This document shows, one piece after another, positions 42,991-51,584 of a stretch of 64,000 nt of DNA. The notes beneath the pieces are model-generated. The model saw only the letters and a program-made list of their open reading frames with translations. It ran no database searches and was not told the origin of the DNA. Both the position numbers and the translations under genes were made by a program. The DNA is taken from NCBI RefSeq assembly GCF_003841505.1, contig NZ_REGA01000002.1:186001-250000 (forward strand). Direction: 5' to 3'. The stretch is from Natrarchaeobius chitinivorans. GTDB taxonomy: Archaea > Halobacteriota > Halobacteria > Halobacteriales > Natrialbaceae. Within the stretch, counting starts at the first letter, position 1; every line of letters begins with the position of its first letter.

Positions 42991-44969
42991 TGGCAGAAGA
43001 ATCCGTCCTGCCGCTGGCCGCCGTTCTCGTCTCGGCCGTCGCGGTGTTTCTGATCGTCGCGTCGTATCGCTACCCGAACGTCCGCGAAGGCTGGTCGGTG
43101 CTGGCCGCGCTGGTCAAGTTCGGAATCGTCGCGAGCATGCTGCCCGGCGTCATGGACGGCACCGTCTACGAGTGGAGTCTCGCCGACTCGCTGGGCGTCG
43201 AGTTCCTCGCGGGGGTCGACTTCGTCCTGCGCGCCGATCCGCTCGGGATGCTCTTTGCGATGCTCGCGAGCTTCCTCTGGATCTTCACCTCGTTTTACGC
43301 CGCGGGCTACATGCGCGGGCTGGACGAACACGCCCAGACCCGATTTTTCGCCTCGTTCGCCGCCAGCCTCTCGACGGCGCTGGGAATCGCCTTCGCGGGC
43401 AACCTGGTGACGATCTTCATCTTCTACGAACTGCTGTCGCTGGTCACCTACCCGCTGGTCGCCCACAACGAAGACGACGAGGCGCGCATCGCCGGCCGGA
43501 AGTACCTCGCCTACACGTTCTTCGGCGGCGGAGTCTTCCTGCTCGCCGGCACCGTTCTCGTCTACTGGCTCACCAGCGGCGTCGATCCCGCGGGCGAGGG
43601 CACCCTCGCGTTCGAAACCGGCGGCATCGAACTGCTCGCGGAGGCGGCCGCGGCCGAGCCGGTCTTCGCACAGGCCGCCTTCTTCCTCCTGATCGCCGGC
43701 TTCGGCGTCAAAGCCGCCGTGATGCCGCTTCACTCCTGGCTTGCCGACGCGATGGTCGCGCCGACGCCCGTCTCCGGGCTGCTCCACGCCGTGGCCGTCG
43801 TCAAGTCCGGCGCGTTCGGCGTCGCGCGGGTGATACTCGAGGTGTTCGGACCCGGGCTCATCCACGACCTGCCGCTGTCGGTGCCGGGCGTCGGCGAGGT
43901 CGGGCTGAACGTTCCGGTGGCGATACTCGCTGCGTTCACCCTCACCGCGGCGAGCATTATCGCGTTGCGAAAGGACCACCTCAAGCGTCGGCTCGCGTTC
44001 TCGACGACTGCACAGCTGTCGTACATCGTGCTCGGGCTGTCGCTGCTTCACCCCTACGCCATCCTCGGGGCGCTGTTTCACATCCCCGCACACGCGTTCG
44101 GCAAGCTCACCCTGTTCTTCTGTGCGGGGGCGGTCCACGTCGAGACACACACCGACTACGTCAGCGAGATGGCCGGCATCGGAAAGCGGATGCCGCTGAC
44201 GATGTCGGCGTTCGCCATCGGCGCGGCCGGGATGGCGGGGATGCCGCTGATCGCCGGCTTCGTCAGCAAGTTCTACATGCTGATCGGTTCCGGCACCGTC
44301 GGCGGCGGCTACTGGATCTTCGCCGCCGCGTTGATCGTTTCCGGCGTTCTCAACATCGCCTACCTCTGGCCGGTCGTCTACACCGCGTTCTTCGAGAGCG
44401 AGGAGCGCCACGACGCCAAGCCGCTACTCGAGTTCCCGCCGGGCGGAAAGCGGGAGTCGTACGTCGCTGACGACGGCGCGGTCGCGACCGACGGCGGGAA
44501 TCCCGCCGACGATGACGACGAACACGCCCCCGGCGGACAGCCCCGTCCGGTCGACGACGACGAGGGAGACACGGAAGCGAAGGGGGCCGGCACGCCTCTC
44601 GAGGACGAAACGGACGACGAGGGGTACGAGTACGCCGTCGATCAGTATCCGAGCGATGCTGACGTTCCGGGCGGTCACGACGGCCACGGGGATCACGCCG
44701 ACGGACACCACGATCACGGCGACCACCACCACGGCGGGCCGCCTGCCGGCGGCTGGGAGCGCCGATCGCCGTTTTCCGAGAGCACCTGGCTCATGATCGT
44801 TCCGATCGCCGTCATCGCGACGGGCGCGGTTACGCTCGGCGTCGTCCCCGACTACGCCGTCTTCCTCGAACTCGTGATCTACATCGTCGAGAGTGTCTTC
44901 GGCGTCGACTCCTTCGACGAACTGGGCGGCCTCTCGCTGGCCGAGGCTATGGAGGTGATCGACGAATGA
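42990..44969 (+). CDS. Proton-conducting antiporter-like subunit with a histidine-rich loop
   Basis: A 659-residue NuoL/MnhA/D-type subunit. The glutamate is in IFIFYELLSLVTYPL, the membrane lysine in FGVKAAVMPLHSWLADAM and the second site in RKDHLKRRLAFSTTAQLS. After the core of about 490 residues, a hydrophilic acidic linker leads to a His-Asp-Gly-rich loop (DHHDHG-type, residues about 565-585), then two helices. The histidine loop could bind metal ions or sense pH. It lies between mnhD and the third subunit, overlapping by one and four bases. Confidence 0.88.
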   Translation: MAEESVLPLAAVLVSAVAVFLIVASYRYPNVREGWSVLAALVKFGIVASMLPGVMDGTVYEWSLADSLGVEFLAGVDFVLRADPLGMLFAMLASFLWIFTSFYAAGYMRGLDEHAQTRFFASFAASLSTALGIAFAGNLVTIFIFYELLSLVTYPLVAHNEDDEARIAGRKYLAYTFFGGGVFLLAGTVLVYWLTSGVDPAGEGTLAFETGGIELLAEAAAAEPVFAQAAFFLLIAGFGVKAAVMPLHSWLADAMVAPTPVSGLLHAVAVVKSGAFGVARVILEVFGPGLIHDLPLSVPGVGEVGLNVPVAILAAFTLTAASIIALRKDHLKRRLAFSTTAQLSYIVLGLSLLHPYAILGALFHIPAHAFGKLTLFFCAGAVHVETHTDYVSEMAGIGKRMPLTMSAFAIGAAGMAGMPLIAGFVSKFYMLIGSGTVGGGYWIFAAALIVSGVLNIAYLWPVVYTAFFESEERHDAKPLLEFPPGGKRESYVADDGAVATDGGNPADDDDEHAPGGQPRPVDDDEGDTEAKGAGTPLEDETDDEGYEYAVDQYPSDADVPGGHDGHGDHADGHHDHGDHHHGGPPAGGWERRSPFSESTWLMIVPIAVIATGAVTLGVVPDYAVFLELVIYIVESVFGVDSFDELGGLSLAEAMEVIDE

Positions 44970-46798
44970 TCGAACCTGACCTGCTAACGTACGCCTACCC
45001 GCCGCTGCTCGTCTTCGCGGCGGCGCTGCTCGTGCTCGTGTTACCGAGGGCGCTCGGCTACGCGGCCGGAGCGCTCTCGCTCGCGTCCGTCGTCGCCGTC
45101 GCGCTGTTCGCGCCCGAGGGCGCACACCTCACGACGACGTTCCTCGGATTTGCCGACATCCAGCCGTTCTACGTCGACGAGTTCACCCGAATGGTCGGCG
45201 GCGGGCTTGCGTTCCTCGGCACATTCGGCGTGATCTACGCCTACTCGAGCGACGCGCCGCGGGTGATGGCGGCGTTCGCGCTGGCGTACGTCGCGTCGGC
45301 GCTCGGCGCGGCCTTCGCGGGCGACTGGCTCGTCCTCGTGTTCATGTGGGAGATCATGGCGCTGACGAGCACGCTGCTGGTCTGGCACCACGGCGGCGAC
45401 GCGGTGCGGGCGGGCTACCGGTACGCCATCGCCCACGGCATCGGCGGCAGCCTGGTGCTGTTCGCGGTGATCGCCCAGTACGCCGTCACCGGCTCGTTCG
45501 CGATGGTGACGGAGGCGGGCGAGACGGTCGGCATGGCCGACGGCCTGCCGCTGTTGCTGGCCGTGCTCGGTATCGGCGTCAACGTCGCGTTCGTCGGCTT
45601 CCACACCTGGCTTCCCGACACCTACCCGCGACCGCACTTCGCCGCGTCGGTGTTCCTCGCGGCCTTCACGACGAAGACGAGCGCGTACGTGCTCTTTCGC
45701 GCGATTCCGGACGGTCACCTGTACCTGGCGTACATGGGCGGCGCGATGGCCGTCTACGGCGTGATCTTCGCGCTGCTCCAGCACGACATGCGCGCGCTGC
45801 TGTCCTACCACATCCAGGCCCAGCTCGGCTACATGGTCGCCGGGATCGGAATCGGCACGGCGATCGGCGTCGCCGGCGCGATGGGACACCTCTTCAACAA
45901 CGTGCTGTACAAGAGCCTGCTGTTCATGGCCGTCGGGGTCGTCATCTACCGCACGGGCGAAAACGACCTCTACAAGCTCGGCGGGCTCTGGCGCGAGATG
46001 CCGCTGACGGCGATCGCGTTCGCCATCGGCGCGCTCTCGATCACCGCCGTTCCCGGCTTCAGCGGCTTCATCAGCAAGGGAATGGTGTTAGACGCGGCGG
46101 ATCCGGGCTACTACGGCGGGCCCGAGTACCAGGCGCTTTACTGGCTGCTGTTCATCGGCGCGATCGGAACCTTCCTCTCGTTCATCAAGCTCGGCTACTA
46201 CGTGTTCCTGCACGGTCCCGCCGAGTACACGGTCACGGACGCGACGACCGGACAGACGGTGGCGATGCTCTCCGTCGGCGGAGCCTGCGTCGTCCTCGGC
46301 CTGCCGGCGATCGGGTGGCCGGTGTTCGCGGACCTGTTGCCACTGGTCGACGGCGTCACGGTAACCGAGATGGACACGGCGCTCAATCCCTACAGCGCCG
46401 GTCACCTGACCGACGCCGCGATCTTGATCGCCGTCTCCGCCGTCGGCTTCAAACTCATCCGCAAACCGCTCTCGAAGATCGACTACTCCGACCCCGCGCT
46501 GATCGTCAACCCGGCGACGTACTACGTCGGTCGCATCTCGATGCTGTCGGTCACCGAACTGTACGCCGCCGTCGACAGCGCCGTCGTCGGCTTCGTCAAA
46601 CGCTGCTACTGGATCGGAAACAACCCGGCGATCGCGGCCGACGAAGCCGCACGCCGGCTCCCGATCGTCGACGTCGAGGAGCGCCAGCCCGCAGATGGCG
46701 GCCGCCCCTCGAGGATTCATCTGCGGATGAGCATCGGCACCACCGTCCTCGTGTTGACGATCGTACTGACGGTGATCCTCTGGCTGCTCGTCGGCTGA
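44966..46798 (+). CDS. Third Mrp antiporter-like subunit, lacking the conserved TM lysine
   Basis: A 610-residue NuoL-like subunit. The conserved glutamate is kept in VFMWEIMALTSTLL, but the segment that holds the pumping lysine in relatives reads GIGVNVAFVGFHTWLPDTY here, with Asn where the lysine normally stands. The next region, LQHDMRALLSYHIQAQLGYM, keeps one histidine and arginine. A C-terminal cytoplasmic part (residues about 505-585) precedes a final helix. It is probably part of the Mrp complex, but proton translocation by it is doubtful. It ends the operon. Confidence 0.85.
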   Translation: MIEPDLLTYAYPPLLVFAAALLVLVLPRALGYAAGALSLASVVAVALFAPEGAHLTTTFLGFADIQPFYVDEFTRMVGGGLAFLGTFGVIYAYSSDAPRVMAAFALAYVASALGAAFAGDWLVLVFMWEIMALTSTLLVWHHGGDAVRAGYRYAIAHGIGGSLVLFAVIAQYAVTGSFAMVTEAGETVGMADGLPLLLAVLGIGVNVAFVGFHTWLPDTYPRPHFAASVFLAAFTTKTSAYVLFRAIPDGHLYLAYMGGAMAVYGVIFALLQHDMRALLSYHIQAQLGYMVAGIGIGTAIGVAGAMGHLFNNVLYKSLLFMAVGVVIYRTGENDLYKLGGLWREMPLTAIAFAIGALSITAVPGFSGFISKGMVLDAADPGYYGGPEYQALYWLLFIGAIGTFLSFIKLGYYVFLHGPAEYTVTDATTGQTVAMLSVGGACVVLGLPAIGWPVFADLLPLVDGVTVTEMDTALNPYSAGHLTDAAILIAVSAVGFKLIRKPLSKIDYSDPALIVNPATYYVGRISMLSVTELYAAVDSAVVGFVKRCYWIGNNPAIAADEAARRLPIVDVEERQPADGGRPSRIHLRMSIGTTVLVLTIVLTVILWLLVG

Positions 46799-46841
46799 TC
46801 CGGACTGGCGTCGATACTTATGGGGAAAAGCTCGTCGGCGA

Positions 46842-48032
46842 TCAGTTCGTCTCGGAACCCGTATCGGATCCGCCCGGGTCACTCGAGTCCACGACGATCG
46901 GTCGATTCACCGGAACGGCGAGAGCCCGTTCGCCAGGCGTTCGCAGGGCTGGCTGGGAGCCGGTCGCCTCCCGTCGGAATCGATCACCGTCTGTCGGACC
47001 GTCCCGCGAACTCAGGTAGACGCCGTCGACGTCGATGCCCGCGTCGGCACAGAGGCGCTTGAGAACGGACCGTGCTCCTTCTGTCGTGATCGCCGGCGGC
47101 GCGATCGCTCGGTCGCGGGCGAGTTCGGTCGCCGTTCGCCCGTCGAGGAGCGTATCGATTTCGTCGTCGTCGTGGCCGCGCTCGCCGAGACGTTCGCGAA
47201 CGTGGCGGGCGATCGACGGGGCGTGACGGGTCGGGAACAGCGGCCAGTCGTTCGTCGGCGGATCGAGGACGACTCGATACCGTCGGAGCGGCGTTCTGGC
47301 CCGCGCGAACATTGTGACGTCCTCGAGACGCTGGGACTTTCCGAGCACTCGAATCGTTCCCGTGTAGAAATCGACGTCGTCCCACGTCGCGCCCGTTCGC
47401 CGGTCGTCCTCCGGGACGCGAAACAGTTCGGCCCCGCGTGCGCCAGAGTGTGCGAGGACGGCGACGAGCGCGTACTCGCGAAGGCGACGGAGACGTTCGT
47501 CTTCGTCGGCCGAACCGAGCGTCGCCTCGAGGGCGCGTTCCCGGACGTAGGTCTCGAGACGGCGGCGCTGGTCTACCGACCAGCCGGCGTCGTCGGTTTC
47601 CGAGTTGCCGGACGGTAGTGCGGACTCGGCAGTCTTCGTTGCTGCCGGATTGTCGGCGATGATCCCGCCCCTGACACACCAGGAGAGAAACGCCCGAACG
47701 ACGGCGAAGTAGGTCCGTGCAGTCGACGGGGTGTACTCTCCGCGGCTGGTTCGCTCGCGAAGTTCTACGGCGTACGAACGGAGATGTCGGGGCTGGAGGG
47801 CGAACAGGGAAACGATCCCGTGTTCGCGCTCGATCCACCCGGTAAACCGACGGAGAATCGACTCGGCGTTCGCCGCGTACGCTCCAGCGCCGGAGCCGGT
47901 GGGATCGCCGACGGCTTTCCGCTGGAGATACGCGGCGACTGCATCCTCGATTGCGACGTCGGTCACGGCAGCGTCACCTCGTCCCGTAACCCGCGCTCGA
48001 TCGGTGACGGTGAGAAAGGTCCCCGTGGACAA
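46842..48032 (-). CDS. Tyrosine-recombinase-like protein lacking the usual C-terminal catalytic residues
   Basis: A 396-residue protein of the phage integrase superfamily. An N-terminal SAM-like core-binding domain spans residues about 25-135 (ESILRRFTGWIEREHG, TYFAVVRAFLSWCV), and the catalytic domain starts at about 150. Arg I is visible in AHSGARGAELFR (about 199), and Lys in VLGKSQRLEDV (about 232). The expected HxxR and Tyr boxes are not recognisable after VDGVYLSSRDGP; the last 60 residues are proline- and acid-rich. The GTG at 47966 (MTDVAIEDAV) is an alternative start that gives the standard N-terminus. It is convergent with the Mrp operon. Confidence 0.72.
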   Translation of the reverse strand: MSTGTFLTVTDRARVTGRGDAAVTDVAIEDAVAAYLQRKAVGDPTGSGAGAYAANAESILRRFTGWIEREHGIVSLFALQPRHLRSYAVELRERTSRGEYTPSTARTYFAVVRAFLSWCVRGGIIADNPAATKTAESALPSGNSETDDAGWSVDQRRRLETYVRERALEATLGSADEDERLRRLREYALVAVLAHSGARGAELFRVPEDDRRTGATWDDVDFYTGTIRVLGKSQRLEDVTMFARARTPLRRYRVVLDPPTNDWPLFPTRHAPSIARHVRERLGERGHDDDEIDTLLDGRTATELARDRAIAPPAITTEGARSVLKRLCADAGIDVDGVYLSSRDGPTDGDRFRREATGSQPALRTPGERALAVPVNRPIVVDSSDPGGSDTGSETN

Positions 48033-48150
48033 GCAGTCCGGGTCCCTCCGTCAGCGAACGGATCGGACCGGTGCCCGTGGTCGACACACAGGAGCATCCA
48101 CCCCATACTGTTTCGCGACCGTAAATCTGTGTTTCGGTCTGACACCCTCG

Positions 48151-49764
48151 TCACTCGAGGTAGCCCAGATCCGCCAGTCGCCGTTCTACTCCCTCGTCGG
48201 CCGTATCGGTCGACGAGATCCCGTCGAACCGCGGGTACGATTGCGTTCCGGGCGATTCGACGCACGGAAGCGGGGAGCCGTCCATCCGCTCGTCGACGGG
48301 CACGCCGAACGTAGCCAGGACCGTGGGTGTGACGTCGAAGAGGTGTGCATCGCCGAGGCCGGCAGCGTGATCGACGTCCGTGCCGCAGGCCGCGAACGTC
48401 CCCTGGAGTTTGTGGTTCCACGGCTCCGACGGAGGGCCAAACCGTTCGCCTCGAAGCGTCGCCGACAGAAAGTGATCGAAATCCGCGGGAACCGTCACGA
48501 CGTCGACGGCGCGGTCGCTTTCGGGGCCGTGGAAGTACTCCTCACGTGGTCGAACCTCCTCGAAAACGGGGTCGCCGTCGGGCGTTCTGACCGACCGAAG
48601 TGCGTCGATGAGTTGCACGCGGACGGTCTCGTATTCCGCAGCCGGAACGACGCCATCGGGATCGCGCCCCTCGAGGTTGATGCGGACCCCGAGTTCGATC
48701 CGGGAACGGACGTACACCGCGGAGTTCGGAAAATCGACCTGGTCGGATCCAGCACCGACGACGCTCGCCGGCGCACGCGTTGCGACGAACTCGTCGAGTC
48801 CGAGGCGTTCGAGGACGGCACCGATTCGCTGGCTCGTGAGGCCGACTTTCGCAGCACTCGCCATCGTTCGCTCGGCGAGCCCCGGCTCGTACTCGTCGGC
48901 ATCGATACCCCGTTTCAGGTTGTCGTCCCGGACCGTCGCCCACGTCGGCATGCCCTCGCCGCCGCGTTTGGTTTCGACGTGGCCCTCTCCGCGAAGGAAC
49001 TCGTTGACGCGAAACTCCGTTCCGTCGTACGGTCCCATTCCGTGATCGCTGACGACGATGACGTTTTCCGGCTCGTGTGCTTCGAGGATCGAATCGAGTT
49101 GGCGGTCGAGTTCGCGGTAGATCGTCCGAATCGCGGCGTCGTTTTCCGGCTCTTCGTGAAAGATCGAGTCGGTCGCCTGAAACTCGAGAAAGCCGAAGTC
49201 CGGATCGAACCGATCTGCGAGGTACTGGAAGCTTTCCCCGCGCATGCGCACGCAATCAGAGTAAGCTTGGCCGAGATCGCCGGCGTCTTTGTCCGGGTAC
49301 ACGCGGTACTCTCCGATCGCATCTCGAACGTCCGCGAGCAATCCGTCGGGGTGGCAGTCGGGATTTTCGGGTGCGGTGTAGCCGGGGATCACCGCTCCGT
49401 CGAACTCCCGTGGGGGATGGGTCACCGGCACGTTGACGACGACACTCGTGAATCCGTGGTCGTCGAGTAACTCCCACAGCGTTCGCTCGTGGACGTCACT
49501 CGAGTTCACGACGTCCCAGTCGTATCCGTCGAACGAGAGAAATCCGAACACGCCGTGTTTCCCGGGGTTCATGCCGGTGTAGAGCGAGGGCCACGCCGAT
49601 GCGGTCCACGGCGGGATCTGCGATTCGAGTGATCCGCTCGTTCCGTTCCGGTAGATCGACTCGAGCGTCGGGACCTCGTCGTCTTCGAACAGGGGTGCGA
49701 GGACCCGGTCGCACGCGGCGTCGATACCGACGAGCAGCGTCCGGAGGGAAGATCCGTCGTTCAT
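48151..49764 (-). CDS. Alkaline phosphatase-superfamily phosphodiesterase
   Basis: A 537-residue type I phosphodiesterase/nucleotide pyrophosphatase-like enzyme. The fold begins LRTLLVGIDAACDRVLAPLF with the metal aspartate; the nucleophile region is PPWTASAWPSLYTGMNPGKH; the later metal site is VVSDHGMGPYDG and HLFDVTPTVLATFG completes it. It lies in the family often found beside polysaccharide and surface-glycan genes in haloarchaea. Function could be phosphodiester or sulfate hydrolysis. ATG 49764 (MNDGSSLRT) is preferred, with 49779 possible. 49779-50098 between it and the next gene is gene-free. Confidence 0.82.
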   Translation of the reverse strand: MNDGSSLRTLLVGIDAACDRVLAPLFEDDEVPTLESIYRNGTSGSLESQIPPWTASAWPSLYTGMNPGKHGVFGFLSFDGYDWDVVNSSDVHERTLWELLDDHGFTSVVVNVPVTHPPREFDGAVIPGYTAPENPDCHPDGLLADVRDAIGEYRVYPDKDAGDLGQAYSDCVRMRGESFQYLADRFDPDFGFLEFQATDSIFHEEPENDAAIRTIYRELDRQLDSILEAHEPENVIVVSDHGMGPYDGTEFRVNEFLRGEGHVETKRGGEGMPTWATVRDDNLKRGIDADEYEPGLAERTMASAAKVGLTSQRIGAVLERLGLDEFVATRAPASVVGAGSDQVDFPNSAVYVRSRIELGVRINLEGRDPDGVVPAAEYETVRVQLIDALRSVRTPDGDPVFEEVRPREEYFHGPESDRAVDVVTVPADFDHFLSATLRGERFGPPSEPWNHKLQGTFAACGTDVDHAAGLGDAHLFDVTPTVLATFGVPVDERMDGSPLPCVESPGTQSYPRFDGISSTDTADEGVERRLADLGYLE

Positions 49765-49826
49765 CGACGACGACTGCACCGTCCCGTCCCTTGGTTATGG
49801 ACGCTGTTAATACAGGGAATCCGATG

Positions 49827-49921
49827 CCTTCGGACCGGCTGGTCGTCCCTTCGGACCGGATAGTCGTCCCTTCGAACCGCCCGGTGGTCTTTTCGAGCCA
49901 GCTTCCGTTCCCTTCGAAACG
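49827..49921. repeat. 21-bp tandem repeat, four and a half units
   Basis: Units start at 49827, 49848, 49869, 49890 and 49911 and have the form CCTTCGGACCGGNTNGTCGTC, drifting in the later units. It lies in the gene-free stretch 49780-50098 upstream of the phosphodiesterase gene. It has no ORF or fixed palindrome. Confidence 0.8.
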
Positions 49922-50098
49922 TTCGTTGAACCCTATCCACTCCGCGAGAGGTCAAAGCAGGTGGTGTGTCGAACGGGTTAGCCCATAGGGAGTATCGGAG
50001 GAGTTCATCGGTTCCGCACGAAAACGGGACACACCGTGGAAGGCCGGCTTTGGAATTTCCGATCGGCTACGATACACCCTATCAAAACGCGGCAGGTG

Positions 50099-51109
50099 TT
50101 ATTTCACGCTATCGTACACCGATGCGGCTGTACGCATTCCCCACGAGCCGTACTCGAGGCTGTAGTAGGTTCGCAGGTCGGGGTTGAACTTCGCCTTGTA
50201 CCGGTTGATTCGGCGGGTGTCGGCACCGACCAGATCGTACGTCTCGAGGCCGGATTCGATCCCGTCTTTCATGATCGCCCAGTCGAGCAAATCGTTCGTC
50301 GGCACGTCGACGTCGGCGTCGGTTCGGACGCCGCCCATCCACCGGCCGGTCCGCCCGCCGTACTCGAGCGCGAGGATGCCGCCGACGAACTCGTCGTCGA
50401 CGCACAGCGTGTACGGGCGGACGTGTCCGTTCTCGGATCGGTCGGCGAGGTCGAGGACGAACTCGAGGGGAACGTCGAATCCGATCCCCTGGGACTCGTA
50501 TCGGTTCGAGACCTGTTCGTGGATCAGCCGGATCTCCTCCGATCCGCCGACGCCGACCTCGTAGGCCTCTTCGTCGGTGTTTCGAACGTTACTCCGTGCG
50601 TCGCTGCTGAAGGTCATCAGGAGATCGTCTTCCGGGAGGGTGAGATCGACCGTGTAGGTGTACTCCGGGTTCGCATCGTATCCGTGCCACGTGAACGGGC
50701 GCGCGTCATCGAACGCCGTCGCCGTTCGGACGTGACCGTACTTCGGGTTCAACTCGTCGTCGATCCACTCGAAACAGCCGTCCATGAACCGTTGGCGTCG
50801 CCGTTCGCGCTTGCGTCGTTTTGGAGACTGATGATCCAGTAACGCCGGGCCGAGATACGGCACGCGAAGGTGTGGCGGCGGCGAGAACACGGTCGTCACG
50901 AACTGCTTTCTGATCTCGAAGACGGGAAAGATTCCGACCGGTTCCTGGCCTTTGAATCCGACCAATGGGTGAAGAGTCGCGTTCGCGTGCTCGGCCTGGA
51001 CCCGAAGCGCTTCGATTTCGTGACACATCGTGCCCTGAGCCGAGCGTCTGACGTACTCGTTCCACTCCGCTAAGTCGTCCTCGGTCGCGCGTCGAACGTC
51101 GATGCTCAT
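50099..51109 (-). CDS. GNAT/FemAB-like peptidyl or aminoacyl transferase
   Basis: A 336-residue protein with the double-GNAT layout seen in FemAB and in haloarchaeal surface-glycan loci. N-terminal domain: VRRATEDDLAEWNEYVRRSA and GIFPVFEIRKQF with LRVPYLGPALLD. The C-terminal domain has YTLCVDDEFVGGILALEYGG, WMGGVRTDADVDVPTNDLLD and the end DLVGADTRRINRYKAKF. In relatives it adds amino acids or acyl groups to lipid-linked sugars. The donor and acceptor cannot be told. It begins 475 bases from the next gene to the right. Confidence 0.77.
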   Translation of the reverse strand: MSIDVRRATEDDLAEWNEYVRRSAQGTMCHEIEALRVQAEHANATLHPLVGFKGQEPVGIFPVFEIRKQFVTTVFSPPPHLRVPYLGPALLDHQSPKRRKRERRRQRFMDGCFEWIDDELNPKYGHVRTATAFDDARPFTWHGYDANPEYTYTVDLTLPEDDLLMTFSSDARSNVRNTDEEAYEVGVGGSEEIRLIHEQVSNRYESQGIGFDVPLEFVLDLADRSENGHVRPYTLCVDDEFVGGILALEYGGRTGRWMGGVRTDADVDVPTNDLLDWAIMKDGIESGLETYDLVGADTRRINRYKAKFNPDLRTYYSLEYGSWGMRTAASVYDSVK

Positions 51110-51375
51110 CGTCGCGCCCCCTCACCCGTCGACCGCTGTCGGTCGGTGTCGGTCTGTTGTACGGTCGTCTGTGGGGGACGTTCGATGGGGCGAACTATCG
51201 TCTCCCGGTCGATGCTTCCGACAGTGTCGGTCGCTCGGCGGCTCATACTGGTCGAGTCGGTTTGGAGCCCCTTTGTAAGCGCCCAGTTTCCGCCGGGTCG
51301 GGCGGACGGCTCCTGCTGGTTACTCTCTCCAACGGTTCGGAACGCACGCAGTCGGCGGCTCGAGCAGATCAGCAA

Positions 51376-51478
51376 GCGGTCACTAGTACCGTTCCAACCG
51401 CCGGCTGACGAGCGAGATCGGCCCACACCGCAGGATTTCGCTCGTCAGTTCGGGTTTGGGATGGCACTGGTGGTCACC
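51376..51478. ncRNA. Long hairpin, possible structured RNA (strand not decided)
   Basis: One extended foldback can be drawn. The inner stem CTGACGAGCGA (51405-51415) pairs with TCGCTCGTCAG (51438-51448) around a 22-base loop. The middle stem AGTACCGTTCCAACC (51385-51399) pairs with GGTTTGGGATGGCACT (51453-51468) with G-U pairs and one bulge. The outer stem GGTCACT pairs with GGTGGTC. The compensating base pairs suggest RNA, not chance. It lies between divergent genes at 51109 and 51585. The minus strand faintly resembles part of 5S rRNA (CCATCCC-AACNCG), but the fold differs. Confidence 0.5.
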
Positions 51479-51584
51479 CTAAACCGGAGATTCCGGTGTC
51501 GACCCCCGCTTCTACCCCAACGTGTGAGTTATGCGATGAGTAACTATGTCCTGAACGATCGAGGAATCGATACCTAGCGTATAG

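Noticed and set aside
42483-44411. Long minus-strand open frame opposite the Mrp operon
   Set aside because: It is an antisense frame in GC-rich DNA, full of Arg, Glu, Asp and Gly runs, while the + strand has a proven family.
44424-45125. Minus-strand 233-codon frame over the Mrp subunit junction
   Set aside because: It is arginine-rich low-complexity sequence without family motifs, lying opposite real membrane proteins.
51376-51478. 5S rRNA gene on the minus strand
   Set aside because: Only short segments resemble 5S rRNA, the arrangement of helices differs, and no 23S rRNA gene is close. I kept it as a structured RNA candidate only.
51146-51577. 143-codon open frame on the + strand between the FemAB and DUF1616 genes
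   Set aside because: It shows no recognisable motif, has arginine- and proline-rich composition, and runs through the hairpin region.
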